Assembly: GCA_018241505.1 (NCBI GenBank)
Contig: JAFEDS010000016.1
Span: 248,001 to 312,000 of the forward strand
DNA length: 64,000 nucleotides
DNA from: Pseudomonadota bacterium
GTDB lineage: Bacteria > Pseudomonadota > Gammaproteobacteria > Steroidobacterales > Steroidobacteraceae
Reading direction: 5' to 3'
Program-made: the position numbers and the translations under genes
Part shown: positions 15,964 to 25,916 of the stretch, one piece after another
How the letters are laid out: the number at the start of each line of letters is the position of its first letter
Numbering within the stretch: position 1 is the first letter of the stretch
The notes under the pieces: generated by a model
The model's database searches: none
Told to the model about the DNA's origin: nothing
The model's input: the letters and a program-made list of their open reading frames with translations, nothing else

Positions 15964-17495
15964 TGTCAGCTCAACCGAAGGCCGCTGCGGCAGGCACAAC
16001 CGCGGCGACTGAAGCTCTTCGCTTGCTTCGGTCGCTGGGTGTCGACTCCGCCTCGTTCCATGAGACCGGCGGACTGAAGTCACCGATTGACGAATCCGTA
16101 ATGCCCGGCGTTCGCATGTCGACGCGCGCGGATGTTGAGTCCGCGGTCATCGCCTCTCGCGCAGCTTTCCTCGCGTGGCGAAACATTCCCGCACCCGTGC
16201 GCGGCGAGCTGGTTCGCCGCTTCGGCCAGGAGTTGCGCACGCACCGGGATGCGCTGGGACGCCTGGTCACCCTCGAGGTCGGCAAGCCGCTGTCCGAGGG
16301 TGTTGGCGAAGTGCAGGAAATGATCGACATCTGCGACTTCGCGGTCGGTCTGTCACGACAGCTCTATGGCCTGACGATTGTCTCTGAACGGCCTGACCAC
16401 CACATGCGTGAGATGTGGCATCCGCTTGGCCCAGTGGGAATCATTTCGGCATTCAACTTCCCGGTGGCCGTCTGGTCCTGGAATGCCGCCCTTGCGCTCG
16501 TCTGCGGCAATCCAGTGCTGTGGAAACCTTCCGAGAAAGCTCCGCTGACCGCGCTCGCGGCTCACGAGCTCCTGTTGCGTACCATCCGCGGCTTCGCCGA
16601 TGCGCCCGCGGGCCTCACCACATTGCTGTTGGGAGGATCGGAGATCGGTGCTGCGTTGGTCGAAGACTCACGCATACCTTTGATCTCTGCGACCGGCAGC
16701 ACACGTATGGGTCGTGCCGTCGGCACCGCGGTCGCTGCACGATTCGGGCGTAGTTTGCTCGAGCTGGGTGGAAACGCTGCTGCCATCGTTACACCCTCGG
16801 CCAACATTGATCTCGCTGTTCGGGCTGTCGCATTCGGAGCCACCGGAACGGCGGGCCAGCGCTGCACGACGATGCGCCGCCTCATCGTTCACGAGAGCAT
16901 CTACGATCGTGTTGTCGGTGCGGTGAAGAAAGCCTACGCGGCTCTCGCGATCGACGATCCGCGCTTGCCAGGTATTCACTCGGGACCGCTGATTGACGCA
17001 GCAGCATGCGACACAATGTCGACGACGCTGTCCGAAGCTCGCTCTGCTGGCGGAAACGTAACCGGTGGTTCGCGCATCGATCGCGCGGGCTACTACGTCC
17101 GCCCGGCTCTGGTGGAAATGCCCGCGCAAACGGATATCGTCCAACGCGAGACATTTGCGCCGATCCTGTATGTGTTGAAGTATCGTGACTTCAACGACGC
17201 CTTGCATCTGTTGCAAGACGTTCCCCAGGGTCTATCCTCATCCATTCTGACGAACGACTTGCGGGAGGCCGAGGTTTTCCTGTCGGCTCGCGGCTCTGAC
17301 TGCGGCATCGCCAATGTCAACATGGGCACGAGCGGCGCGGAAATCGGCGGTGCCTTCGGGGGCGAGAAGGAAACCGGCGGTGGGCGGGAGTCCGGCAGTG
17401 ATAGCTGGAAGGCCTACATGCGCCGGCAGACTCAGACTGTCAATTACGGAACGAGCTTGCCTCTGGCCCAAGGAGTGGAGTTTCAGATTCCCTGA
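15963..17495 (+). CDS. Aldehyde dehydrogenase, ALDH7/alpha-aminoadipate semialdehyde dehydrogenase type
   Basis: The 510-residue protein carries the ALDH catalytic residues Glu267 (ELGGN) and Cys301 (GQRCTT). Segments PLGPVGIISAFNFPVAVWSWN, GSTRMGR, ETFAPILYVLKY and the C-terminal GGAFGGEKETGGGRESGSDSW are those of ALDH7 (antiquitin), which oxidises alpha-aminoadipate semialdehyde to alpha-aminoadipate in lysine breakdown. It directly follows, with a TGATG overlap, a saccharopine/lysine dehydrogenase family gene whose expected product is this semialdehyde, so the two form a compact lysine-degradation operon. The downstream hairpin at 17510-17541 probably ends the transcript. No signal peptide; cytoplasmic. 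Confidence 0.93.
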   Translation: MSAQPKAAAAGTTAATEALRLLRSLGVDSASFHETGGLKSPIDESVMPGVRMSTRADVESAVIASRAAFLAWRNIPAPVRGELVRRFGQELRTHRDALGRLVTLEVGKPLSEGVGEVQEMIDICDFAVGLSRQLYGLTIVSERPDHHMREMWHPLGPVGIISAFNFPVAVWSWNAALALVCGNPVLWKPSEKAPLTALAAHELLLRTIRGFADAPAGLTTLLLGGSEIGAALVEDSRIPLISATGSTRMGRAVGTAVAARFGRSLLELGGNAAAIVTPSANIDLAVRAVAFGATGTAGQRCTTMRRLIVHESIYDRVVGAVKKAYAALAIDDPRLPGIHSGPLIDAAACDTMSTTLSEARSAGGNVTGGSRIDRAGYYVRPALVEMPAQTDIVQRETFAPILYVLKYRDFNDALHLLQDVPQGLSSSILTNDLREAEVFLSARGSDCGIANVNMGTSGAEIGGAFGGEKETGGGRESGSDSWKAYMRRQTQTVNYGTSLPLAQGVEFQIP

Positions 17496-17509
17496 GCGAT
17501 ACTCCCAGT

Positions 17510-17541
17510 GCGCTGTCCATGATCTTCCGCATGGACAGCGC
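17510..17541. terminator. Bidirectional terminator-like hairpin
   Basis: A perfect 12-bp inverted repeat (GCGCTGTCCATG at 17510-17521, CATGGACAGCGC at 17530-17541) encloses an 8-base loop. It lies between the converging aldehyde dehydrogenase and RTX genes. The T-tract after it is weak (TTTC on the plus strand), so termination in either direction is probable but may be factor-assisted. Confidence 0.7.
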
Positions 17542-17564
17542 TTTCGCCCGGGGCCCGAGGATTT

Positions 17565-20500
17565 TCAACTCAAGCGCGTGGAAGCATCTTCCAGGCTCGT
17601 AAGCGACTGCAACGTTTGCGCGCTCGTTCCGAAACCGCTCGTCCCCAAGATTCCTTCTGCCGGGGTGAACGAAATATCCGACAGGGTACCGGTCCGCCCA
17701 TATCTATAGGCAAGATCGCCGCCAAGGGCCGCCGTATCGCTACCGCTGAGGTACTGGGCTGCCAAGGCGCCCGTCAGCGCCCAGGTCGTGAGGCTCGGGT
17801 TTGCGGCACGAGCAGCGTCAAAAGCAGCAACCAACCCGTCGAAATTGAATGTCTCGACCTTCTTATTCCGGGTCACGTCGGATGAGGCACCGTCGTAGTC
17901 CGTCGTACCCTCAATGATAACTTGCAGCGTATTGACGCTTCGGTTTGAGGTACTCGTGTAATAGCCGGTGAAGGTGATCTGGTCCGAGGCGCCGACTTTG
18001 AGGATCAGATCATTGCCGGACTTCTGGAACAGAAGATCGGCATAGCGAGTGCCGCCACCCAGGGACAGGGTGTTGTCCTTGGTGGTGCTGGCTGCCACGG
18101 TGTCCACGCCGTCGCCGAGATTGAAGGCGATGATGTCCGCGCCGGCGCCTGTCGTCAGCGCATCATTTCCCGTTCCGCCAATCAGCAGATCGTTGTTCGC
18201 CGCCCCAGTCAGGGTATCAGTTCCAATACCACCGTTGAACAAACCATTTCCCGATGCATTGGAGAGCGTATCGTTGCCGGATCCTCCCTCGAGAATATCG
18301 ACGCCACCTCCACCCGCGAGGGTGTTGTTTGCGCTATTGCCCCGAATGAGATTCGCAAGGGTATTGCCGGTGCCATTGATCGCGGATGTACCCGTGAGGA
18401 ACAAGAGCTCGATATTGGACGCGAGCGTGCGCGTAACTCCACTATTTACTGTATCCAAACCCTCATTGGCATTTTCGTTCGTGACGTCGGTGCTCACATC
18501 TACGTAGTAAATATCGTCTCCGAGACCTCCCGCCATGGTGTCCGTTCCAGCACCACCATTGAGGGCATCGTTGCCATCCCCACCTGTCAGAGTGTTGTTG
18601 ACCGAGTTCCCGGTCAGAATGTTATCGAGGCTATTGCCGGTTCCGTTGATAGCTGACGAGCCGGTCAGGGTGAGATTCTCGACATTGTTGGAGAGCGTGT
18701 AGGTGGCACCAGCTTGAACCAGATCGGTACCTTCGCCGGTGTTCTCAGTCACGATGTCGCCGGTATTGTCGACCACATATGTATCGTTTCCAGCACCACC
18801 CATGAGAGTGTCCGCGCCGCTGCCGCCACTTAGGGTGTTGTCCGCGCTGTTTCCCGTAATCACATTGACCAGCGAGTTGCCGGTGCCGTTGATTGCGCTG
18901 GCGCCGGTAAGAGTCAGGTTCTCTACATTGCTTCCCAATGTAAAAGTCGCAGACGCCTGCACCAGATCGGTCCCTGCGCTGGTCCCTTCAGTGACGACGT
19001 CGGATGTGCTGTCAACGATGTAGGTGTCATTGCCGGTACCGCCCACGAGCGTATCTACACCCGAGCCGCCATCGATGACATTGTCGGCGCTGTTGCCATT
19101 GATCGTATTGTTCGCAGTGTTTCCAGTTCCGTTGATGACCGAAGTACCGGTCAGCGTTAGATTCTCTACGTTTGCGGCCAAAGCATAGCTGATGGATGAT
19201 TGGACGAGGTCGGTCCCTTCGCCCCCGTTTTCGATCACGACATCACCTGGATCGTCCACGACATAAGTGTCGTTACCGGCACCACCGATCAGCGTATCAG
19301 CGCCCGCCCCGCCGGAAAGGGTGTTGTTCACACCATTGCCGGTTATGACGTTGGCGAGCGCGTTGCCGGTCCCATTAATGTTGGTGGTTCCCGTCAACGT
19401 GAGATTTTCGACCTCCGCTCCCAATGTATAGGTTATAGACGACTGTACGAGATCTATACCGCCACCGGACGACTCATTGACGGTGTCGAGTGTCGAATTC
19501 ACGACGTAGGTATCGTTACCGTCCCATCCGTTCATCGAGTCGTTGCCCGTGCCTCCATCCAGGAGGTCGTCACCGTGCCCCCCGAAAAGGGTGTCATTGC
19601 CTCCGAGCCCGTACAGCTTCGCACTGAAGTCCGGAAAGGCGATGAGCGAATCCGCAAGAGAGGTTCCGGTCCATACGTTGCCGCGAGTCTGAATCTCAGG
19701 CAGACCCCACACCGTCCCATCCGAGAACCGTATCTCCTCGATGTGATCGGTGGAAACGCCGGGATCCCCTGCATAAAACCTGGCGAGCGTGATCTGATCG
19801 CCCGTGACCGTGTCCGTGATCAGCAAATCCGCTTCTCCAGATTGCAGGCTGTTGGCGGACAGTTGGATGTCACCCGGATTGATGCCGGCAGCGAAGACAA
19901 TTGCGTCCGTCGCGGAATCCTCCGTCTGACCGTTCGGGGTGTCATGGATGTAGTCCTGTCCGAAGCCAGCCGCGAACTCGTAAGTGTCGGCTCCGGCACC
20001 GCCAGACAGATTGTCGTTGCCGGATCCACCCGTCAGGTCATCAGATCCCGCACCTCCCATCAGTACATCATTGTCTGCACCCCCTGAAAGCACATCGGTT
20101 CCGGCTTCACCATATAGGCTGTCCGTGCCGGCATCACCGGACAAATTGTCGTCGCCGTTTTCACCATGGAGTGTGTCGTTATCATTGCCTCCCAGGAGGC
20201 TGTCATTGCCGTCACCGCCTAGCAGAGTATCCGCGCCGTCATTGCCCGACAGCGAGTCGTTTCCACCGTCTCCATAGAGCGTGTCATTGCCCAGATTGCC
20301 GTAGACCGTATCGTCGCCGCTTCCGGCGTAGACGACATCGTCTCCCTCGAGTGAGTCAATGGTGTCCGCCTGGTTTGTACCGGCAAGAAGATCGTTGCCC
20401 GAGGTGGCAGAGGCGTTAGTGGCAGCAGCCTGCAGTCGCTGCACTATTTGATAGTCCCACCAGGACGAGCCGTCAGCGAACAAAAGACTCGCGCTTTTGT

Positions 20501-23500
20501 TGATCGTGTAGCCCGTGGCATCAGCGAAGAAGCTCGAGAGAGTTGCCGAGCTCGCATCGCCACTGATCTGGACGATCAGGCTCGTGCCCGAGCGTGACAA
20601 GAGGATATCCGATTGAGTCGTATCACTCAGAAGGCTAACGGTGCCTCCTCCATTAAAGGTGTCGTTACCGTAGTTGCGGCCGAAAATTTTGCTGGACCCG
20701 CCCGTGAGAATATCGTCACCGGCACCACCATCGAGAATGTCCAGTCCGCCCAGGCTGACGAGTTGGTCGTTACCATCTCCGCCGCGCAGAGTTGAGCTCG
20801 TCGAATTAGTGACCGTGGAATCCTGAATGAAGTCGTTGCCAGCTCCCCCATCCAGGACGCTGTAAAAGCTTCCGTTCCCAATGATCCGGTTGTCGCCGCT
20901 GGTACCTATGACAGAAGACGCCCCTACGGCCCGCAGCTCGATATTTTCGACATTGGCGTAGTCACTGAGATAGTAGGTTTGGACGGGGCCTCCGTTCAGG
21001 ACGACGGTGTCGTTGCCCTCGCCGGCATTCTCGACCACCATATCGCCGGCACCCAGAATGTAGCGGTCATCTCCGAGACCACCTGTCAGGACGTTTGCCG
21101 CAGTGTTTTCACTGCCGTCCATCACGTTGTTTGCGGCAGTCCCTGTACCGTTAATGGCCACCGTTCCCGTCAGTGTCAGATTCTCGAGGTTGTCACTCAA
21201 AGAATAGGTGATCGAAGATCTGACGGTATCATTGGAAACCTGATTGCCGTTGACATCGACCCCGGTTGTCGCCTCGACAATGACATCGTTGACATTGTCA
21301 ACAACGTAAGTATCGCTGGCGCCGGTGCCGATCATAATGTCGGCCCCGGCTCCTCCGTCAATCCATACGCCGAAGTGATAGTAAGAATTGAGCGGCGACA
21401 GTGTCCCTGCATCGATCAGATTGTCGAGAGCGTTGCCGGTAAAGAAGCGCTGCAGATTCTCGCCTGGCGTATAGGAGATCCAGTTGCCAGTGAAGTCGAG
21501 CGCGTTCAGAATCTCCACATTGTCGGCAAGGGTAGCCGAGTACGCCTCGACGTCCTCCTGGTCCACTCCCTCTCCCGGCTGCTCCACGACTGTATCGTCA
21601 GTGCCGGCGGACCATCCACTGTCGAAGTGACCGCTACCTGACCCATCAACGACGTAAGTGTCGTTGCCGAGCCCACCAATCATCGTATCGGAGCCACCAC
21701 CGCTCGCGAGCACATTGTTGGCAGCATTGCCTGTCAGGATGTTATTCAGAGAATTCCCCGACGCGTTGATTGCAAGGGGCCCTTGCAGGGTCAAGTTCTC
21801 GACGTTTGCGTACAATGAATAGCTGACAGTTGAGTTGACTGTGTCCGTGCCACCGTTCGCGGCCTCGGCGGTGGTGTCCAGGGGATTGTCTACGGTGTAG
21901 GTATCGTTCTGAGTTGTTGCGGACTGAAGACTTGCCGGGCCGGACATATCGACGGTGTGCGTAGCCATCTGGGCGGCATTCCAGATCGTGCCATCTGCAA
22001 ATTCGATGCTCTCGATCGCATTGTCGCCGCTGGGATCGAAGTTACGATTCACGCGCAACTGGTCGCCACTGCCGGCAATGGTCAGAATGAGGTCGGCGGC
22101 TCCCCAAATGTCCGAGGTCTCATAAAGTTGCACGTCGGCCGGATTGACCCCCAGTGCGAGAACGATTCGATCGGTCCCGCCGGTGTCATCAATGGTGTCC
22201 GCGCCGGTGTCTTTCCCAAAGTGATACGTATCATCTCCAGCATCGCCATTGAGATAGTCATCGCCGGATCCGCCGTCCAGATCATCGTTGCCAAGATTCC
22301 CGAATAGACGGTCACTGTCGTCTCCGCCTGAAAGCGTGTCATTTCCCTCGTTTCCAGCCAACTGGTCGCTGCCCTGGTCTCCCGACAGGACATCGTCGCC
22401 TGACCCGCCGTATAGGCTATCGTTCGACGAGCCTCCATCGAGAGTGTCGTTGCCATCGTGGCCCTTCAGAATGTCACGGCCTGATCCGCCGCTCAGTGTA
22501 TCGTCACCGCTCGGGGTCGCATCGGTTCCATCACCTCCGTCGAGCTGGTCATCCCCATCGTCTCCGCTCAACGTGTCATTGCCGCCGAGGCCGAACAGAA
22601 TGTCATCACCCGCGCCGCCACTCACCAGATCATTGCCGTGATAGGTCGCGGAAAGGCTCGCAGCGTCACCGATCAGAGTGTCGTTGCCATCTCCCCCCAG
22701 TAGAATGTCGTCACCGCCGCCACCTGTGAGATTGTCGTTGCCTGCTCCGCCATCCAGCGAATCGGCGCCATGGAACTGACCGGCAACTGTGTTTGGATCA
22801 TCGTCGCCAAACATCACGTCATCGCCATCTCCGCCGGTCAACTGATCACTACCACCGCCGCCGACCAGTTGGTCAGCTCCCGCTCCACCGTCCAGGATGT
22901 CATTGCCGTTGTTTGCACCAGGGAGGCCGGAAGAAGCCTGATCGCCCCAAATCAGATCGTTCCCATCCCCTCCAGACAGCGTATCCGCACCGCCGCCGCC
23001 AATGAGAGTGTCGACACCGGTCCCTCCGTCGAGGAAATCATTTCCCTGTACAGAAGCATCGAGCCCGGGCGCGTCTCCGTCGCCGTAGATTGAGTCATCC
23101 CCATCACCGCCGTGCAATTCATCCGCCGCGCCTCCGCCAACGATGATGTCGTTGCCGGAACCGCCGTCAATGATGTCGTCGCCCTCGTAACCAGCGGCTA
23201 CATTCGCGCCATCGCCATAAATTTCGTCGTTGCCCGCGCCACCTAAGATCGTGTCATTGGCGCCCCCACCTTCGATTCCATCGTCTCCATCCCCACCCTC
23301 GATGTAGTCGTTTCCGTTCTCGCTCAGTGGGGTGCCAAAACCATATGACGTGGACGAATCGAGCCTATTGTCATCGCCATAGATCACATCATTGCCGGCA
23401 TCGCCGAAGAGACGATCATCGCCGCCTTGGCCGAACAAGTGGTCGGCGCCGTCTCCGCCCACCAACTGATCGTTACCGTCCGTAGTCTGGGTCGAATACG

Positions 23501-25916
23501 TCCAGTGATACGCTGGTACACCTACAGACTCATTGCCCTGGGAATCGCCATACAGCCAATCGTCATCGAGACCGCCATCGAGAAAGTCATTGCCGGCCTC
23601 ACCGAATACAACATCTTTCCCCGAGCCCCCGAACACCCGGTCGCCACCGTCTCCTGCGTACACCCAGTCGTCGCCATCACCCGCGTCGATAGTGTCCGCG
23701 TCCCCGGGGGTGTACGAAGTATCAAACGTGACGCCCAATTCGCCCAACTGTGCGTCGCGCCAATCACTCTGCGGGAATTGCTGCGAAGGGCTCCAGCCCA
23801 CTCCCCACCCGCGGCCCGAGAACAGTGTCTGGATTCCGAGGTAGTTGTCGAAGGGTTCAGACGGCGAAACGTACAGCGTGCCTGCTATCCCGCCGTCCTG
23901 CCAGTCACCGAAAATCAAATCGGTGTCATCGCCCCCGGAAATATTATCCTGTCCCGTTCCACCGATGAGAAAATCGGAACCCGATCCGCCATATATGTCG
24001 TCGTTACCTCCCCAACCCAACAGGGCATCATTGCCGCCCAACCCGAAGATTCGCTGAGGAGAAGACGTCGCCCACGCGTCGTTATCGTCATCGGTGCCGT
24101 AGTAGTCGGTGGGCAGCGGAGCTGGATCCGAGCTGCTGCCCAACGAGATTCCCAGATCGCCGTCGGTCCAATTGCGGACGAGAACCGAGACTGAGTCGGA
24201 GCTGTTCCGAATGAGCAGATCATAGTGACTGCTGCTGCCTGACTGAGTGAGTACGCGTGAAATCGTCAGGTTGCCGTCGGATGACTGCCACTTGTCCTCG
24301 GCGATGACAGAGCCCGCCGTAACTTGGGTGTTGTTGACCCAGATTTCGCCTTGACCGTCTGAATCATCGATGAGGTCGAAACCATCGCCGCTTGAGAATG
24401 CGTATTTGTCATCGCCGGCGCCCCCATAGAGCTCGTCCGCACCAGTCCCACCTGTCAGCGTGTCAGCTCCTGCACCACCAACGAGGATATCGCCACCTGA
24501 CCCACCATCGAGAGCGTCTCCGCCTGCATTTCCAACGAGGAAATCGGCACCGTCGCCTCCATTCTCGGTGTCGTCACCGGTGCCACCCACCACTGCATCG
24601 TTATGCGAGTCCCCTACACCAGCGGTCCAATTCAGTACGGCTTCGCCGCTTTGGATGTGCCACGCATTTTCCTGAGAAAGTTGACTCGATATTGATTGGC
24701 TTTCGGAACCGAGATCGTTCGCCACCGCGGCAATCAGCCTCGACCGAGATTTCGGCGACGATGTCGCAATGTCACTGAAATTGAAACTTAGCGCCCCACT
24801 ATTGCTCGAAAAGAGCGCCGTAGCCGTCGCCGGATTATTGAAGTAGTAATACTCCATCGCCGCAACTTCCAGAGCACTGCGCATCGAAGAGTTCGTCTGC
24901 GCTTGACCGGAGCTGCCAACCAGTTTCTGCAGATCGGCTGTAAACTTTCCAAGTGTGTTGGCGGTCGGCGATGAGTATTGATTGGTCCGAAGCCGAACGA
25001 AAATGTCTGCAAGCGGATCGGCAATCACGTGACTGTACAAGCTAGAGTCAAACATTGACGGCAACAACTCAGGGAGCTGCAGTGATATCGCACGGAGACC
25101 TGGCTCTTCCTCGAATGCGGCCAGCATGTTCATGGAATGGAGATCGCCTCCACTGAGCCTGCCAAATCCGCCATTGTCTAACACCTCAGTGGACGTCCCA
25201 GCGATGCGCACCTTGTTCAATATGAACGCCGTGAAGTCATCGGCGCCAGCCGTAAGGAATTCGCCTTTTGTGGCAATTGACGTAATCTGATACTCGCGCG
25301 GTATGCTTGTTGGGTATGGTCTCGTTGCGAGAGCGTAGGCCGCCATTGGACTCACCATACCGAGAGCGAGTAACGTTGATGTCAGCTCTGGCACAGCCGT
25401 GGCAAGCGCAGATTCTAAAGTCGTGTATCCTGCAAGGTCTGGATCCGTACCATATCCGCGGAAGGCAATGTAACTGGCGAGAGCGGATGCGGTCGCTTGA
25501 GTTGCCGACAGGCGGAAAGGGGCCTCATCGAATGCCACCGTCGGCTTGTTGAAGAACACCCCCATCAGTGACGCCAATCCGCCACCCAGTGAATGACCAG
25601 TAAACACAATGTCGCCGCCGTAGGTCTGCTTGGCAGACTCATAGAATTCAGCCGCTTGCTTCAATTGGTCATCGGTAATTCCAAAAGAAAGAGACGCGTC
25701 AGACATGAAATCAATCGTCCCCGGTAAAGTCCCGGCGTAGGCGATGACGGTCTTTCCAGCGTAACTGTACACGGTAGCTTCAAATCCCGTCTTACGATCA
25801 GAATAGTGATCGAGCACCGTAGCGCCAGTTGGCAAAGGGGCTCGGTTCTGAGCGGACCGGCCTTCGAAATATGTATGTGCTGCAAGGGCCGCAAGATCTG
25901 ACACGTACGTACTCAT
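17565..25916 (-). CDS. Giant RTX protein with N-terminal lipase-like domain, type I secretion substrate
   Basis: This 2783-residue protein has no signal peptide, as expected for a type I substrate. Residues about 1-330 form an alpha/beta-hydrolase lipase-like domain (DUF2974/class 3 type): VIAYAGT oxyanion segment and GHSLGGG nucleophile elbow with Ser109. From about residue 440 there are long arrays of the calcium-binding nonapeptide GGxGxDxUx, interrupted by beta-rich modules. Near the C-terminus are four exact-length 81-residue tandem modules (18546-19517) and a fifth set off by one nonapeptide. The ATG overlaps the stop of the upstream lipoprotein (ATGA, 25916-25913), and HlyD/HlyB-like genes head the same operon, so export is almost certain. 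Calcium outside the cell would fold the repeats. A secreted lipase or phospholipase, possibly aimed at other cells, is likely; an adhesin role for the repeats is also possible. Confidence 0.93.
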   Translation of the reverse strand: MSTYVSDLAALAAHTYFEGRSAQNRAPLPTGATVLDHYSDRKTGFEATVYSYAGKTVIAYAGTLPGTIDFMSDASLSFGITDDQLKQAAEFYESAKQTYGGDIVFTGHSLGGGLASLMGVFFNKPTVAFDEAPFRLSATQATASALASYIAFRGYGTDPDLAGYTTLESALATAVPELTSTLLALGMVSPMAAYALATRPYPTSIPREYQITSIATKGEFLTAGADDFTAFILNKVRIAGTSTEVLDNGGFGRLSGGDLHSMNMLAAFEEEPGLRAISLQLPELLPSMFDSSLYSHVIADPLADIFVRLRTNQYSSPTANTLGKFTADLQKLVGSSGQAQTNSSMRSALEVAAMEYYYFNNPATATALFSSNSGALSFNFSDIATSSPKSRSRLIAAVANDLGSESQSISSQLSQENAWHIQSGEAVLNWTAGVGDSHNDAVVGGTGDDTENGGDGADFLVGNAGGDALDGGSGGDILVGGAGADTLTGGTGADELYGGAGDDKYAFSSGDGFDLIDDSDGQGEIWVNNTQVTAGSVIAEDKWQSSDGNLTISRVLTQSGSSSHYDLLIRNSSDSVSVLVRNWTDGDLGISLGSSSDPAPLPTDYYGTDDDNDAWATSSPQRIFGLGGNDALLGWGGNDDIYGGSGSDFLIGGTGQDNISGGDDTDLIFGDWQDGGIAGTLYVSPSEPFDNYLGIQTLFSGRGWGVGWSPSQQFPQSDWRDAQLGELGVTFDTSYTPGDADTIDAGDGDDWVYAGDGGDRVFGGSGKDVVFGEAGNDFLDGGLDDDWLYGDSQGNESVGVPAYHWTYSTQTTDGNDQLVGGDGADHLFGQGGDDRLFGDAGNDVIYGDDNRLDSSTSYGFGTPLSENGNDYIEGGDGDDGIEGGGANDTILGGAGNDEIYGDGANVAAGYEGDDIIDGGSGNDIIVGGGAADELHGGDGDDSIYGDGDAPGLDASVQGNDFLDGGTGVDTLIGGGGADTLSGGDGNDLIWGDQASSGLPGANNGNDILDGGAGADQLVGGGGSDQLTGGDGDDVMFGDDDPNTVAGQFHGADSLDGGAGNDNLTGGGGDDILLGGDGNDTLIGDAASLSATYHGNDLVSGGAGDDILFGLGGNDTLSGDDGDDQLDGGDGTDATPSGDDTLSGGSGRDILKGHDGNDTLDGGSSNDSLYGGSGDDVLSGDQGSDQLAGNEGNDTLSGGDDSDRLFGNLGNDDLDGGSGDDYLNGDAGDDTYHFGKDTGADTIDDTGGTDRIVLALGVNPADVQLYETSDIWGAADLILTIAGSGDQLRVNRNFDPSGDNAIESIEFADGTIWNAAQMATHTVDMSGPASLQSATTQNDTYTVDNPLDTTAEAANGGTDTVNSTVSYSLYANVENLTLQGPLAINASGNSLNNILTGNAANNVLASGGGSDTMIGGLGNDTYVVDGSGSGHFDSGWSAGTDDTVVEQPGEGVDQEDVEAYSATLADNVEILNALDFTGNWISYTPGENLQRFFTGNALDNLIDAGTLSPLNSYYHFGVWIDGGAGADIMIGTGASDTYVVDNVNDVIVEATTGVDVNGNQVSNDTVRSSITYSLSDNLENLTLTGTVAINGTGTAANNVMDGSENTAANVLTGGLGDDRYILGAGDMVVENAGEGNDTVVLNGGPVQTYYLSDYANVENIELRAVGASSVIGTSGDNRIIGNGSFYSVLDGGAGNDFIQDSTVTNSTSSTLRGGDGNDQLVSLGGLDILDGGAGDDILTGGSSKIFGRNYGNDTFNGGGTVSLLSDTTQSDILLSRSGTSLIVQISGDASSATLSSFFADATGYTINKSASLLFADGSSWWDYQIVQRLQAAATNASATSGNDLLAGTNQADTIDSLEGDDVVYAGSGDDTVYGNLGNDTLYGDGGNDSLSGNDGADTLLGGDGNDSLLGGNDNDTLHGENGDDNLSGDAGTDSLYGEAGTDVLSGGADNDVLMGGAGSDDLTGGSGNDNLSGGAGADTYEFAAGFGQDYIHDTPNGQTEDSATDAIVFAAGINPGDIQLSANSLQSGEADLLITDTVTGDQITLARFYAGDPGVSTDHIEEIRFSDGTVWGLPEIQTRGNVWTGTSLADSLIAFPDFSAKLYGLGGNDTLFGGHGDDLLDGGTGNDSMNGWDGNDTYVVNSTLDTVNESSGGGIDLVQSSITYTLGAEVENLTLTGTTNINGTGNALANVITGNGVNNTLSGGAGADTLIGGAGNDTYVVDDPGDVVIENGGEGTDLVQSSISYALAANVENLTLTGTSVINGTGNTANNTINGNSADNVIDGGSGVDTLVGGTGNDTYIVDSTSDVVTEGTSAGTDLVQASATFTLGSNVENLTLTGASAINGTGNSLVNVITGNSADNTLSGGSGADTLMGGAGNDTYVVDNTGDIVTENTGEGTDLVQAGATYTLSNNVENLTLTGSSAINGTGNSLDNILTGNSVNNTLTGGDGNDALNGGAGTDTMAGGLGDDIYYVDVSTDVTNENANEGLDTVNSGVTRTLASNIELLFLTGTSAINGTGNTLANLIRGNSANNTLAGGGGVDILEGGSGNDTLSNASGNGLFNGGIGTDTLTGAANNDLLIGGTGNDALTTGAGADIIAFNLGDGVDTVAASTTKDNTLSLGGGTRYADLLFQKSGNDLILKVGASDQITFTGYYTSTSNRSVNTLQVIIEGTTDYDGASSDVTRNKKVETFNFDGLVAAFDAARAANPSLTTWALTGALAAQYLSGSDTAALGGDLAYRYGRTGTLSDISFTPAEGILGTSGFGTSAQTLQSLTSLEDASTRLS
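18276..19517 (-). repeat. Tandem 243-bp (81-residue) repeats inside the RTX gene
   Basis: Four units of exactly 81 codons begin at 19517, 19274, 19031 and 18788 (minus strand), each opening with NDTY(V/I)V and containing VENLTLTG and INGTGN. After a 9-codon RTX insert (18545-18519) a diverged fifth unit of 81 codons occupies 18518-18276. An older relative of the unit lies further upstream in the same gene. They encode repeated beta-rich calcium-binding modules and could recombine to change protein length. Confidence 0.9.

Noticed and set aside
19200-20087. 295-codon plus-strand frame antisense to the RTX gene, with several similar ones between 18000 and 24800
   Set aside because: The RTX codons (Gly, Asp, Asn, Thr rich) leave long antisense frames open. 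Their translations are repetitive Arg/Pro/Ser/His-rich sequences with no recognisable fold.
20000-24600. Regularly spaced short repeats that could be mistaken for a CRISPR array
   Set aside because: They are the coding repeats of the calcium-binding nonapeptides, in frame and degenerate, with no unique spacers or cas genes.
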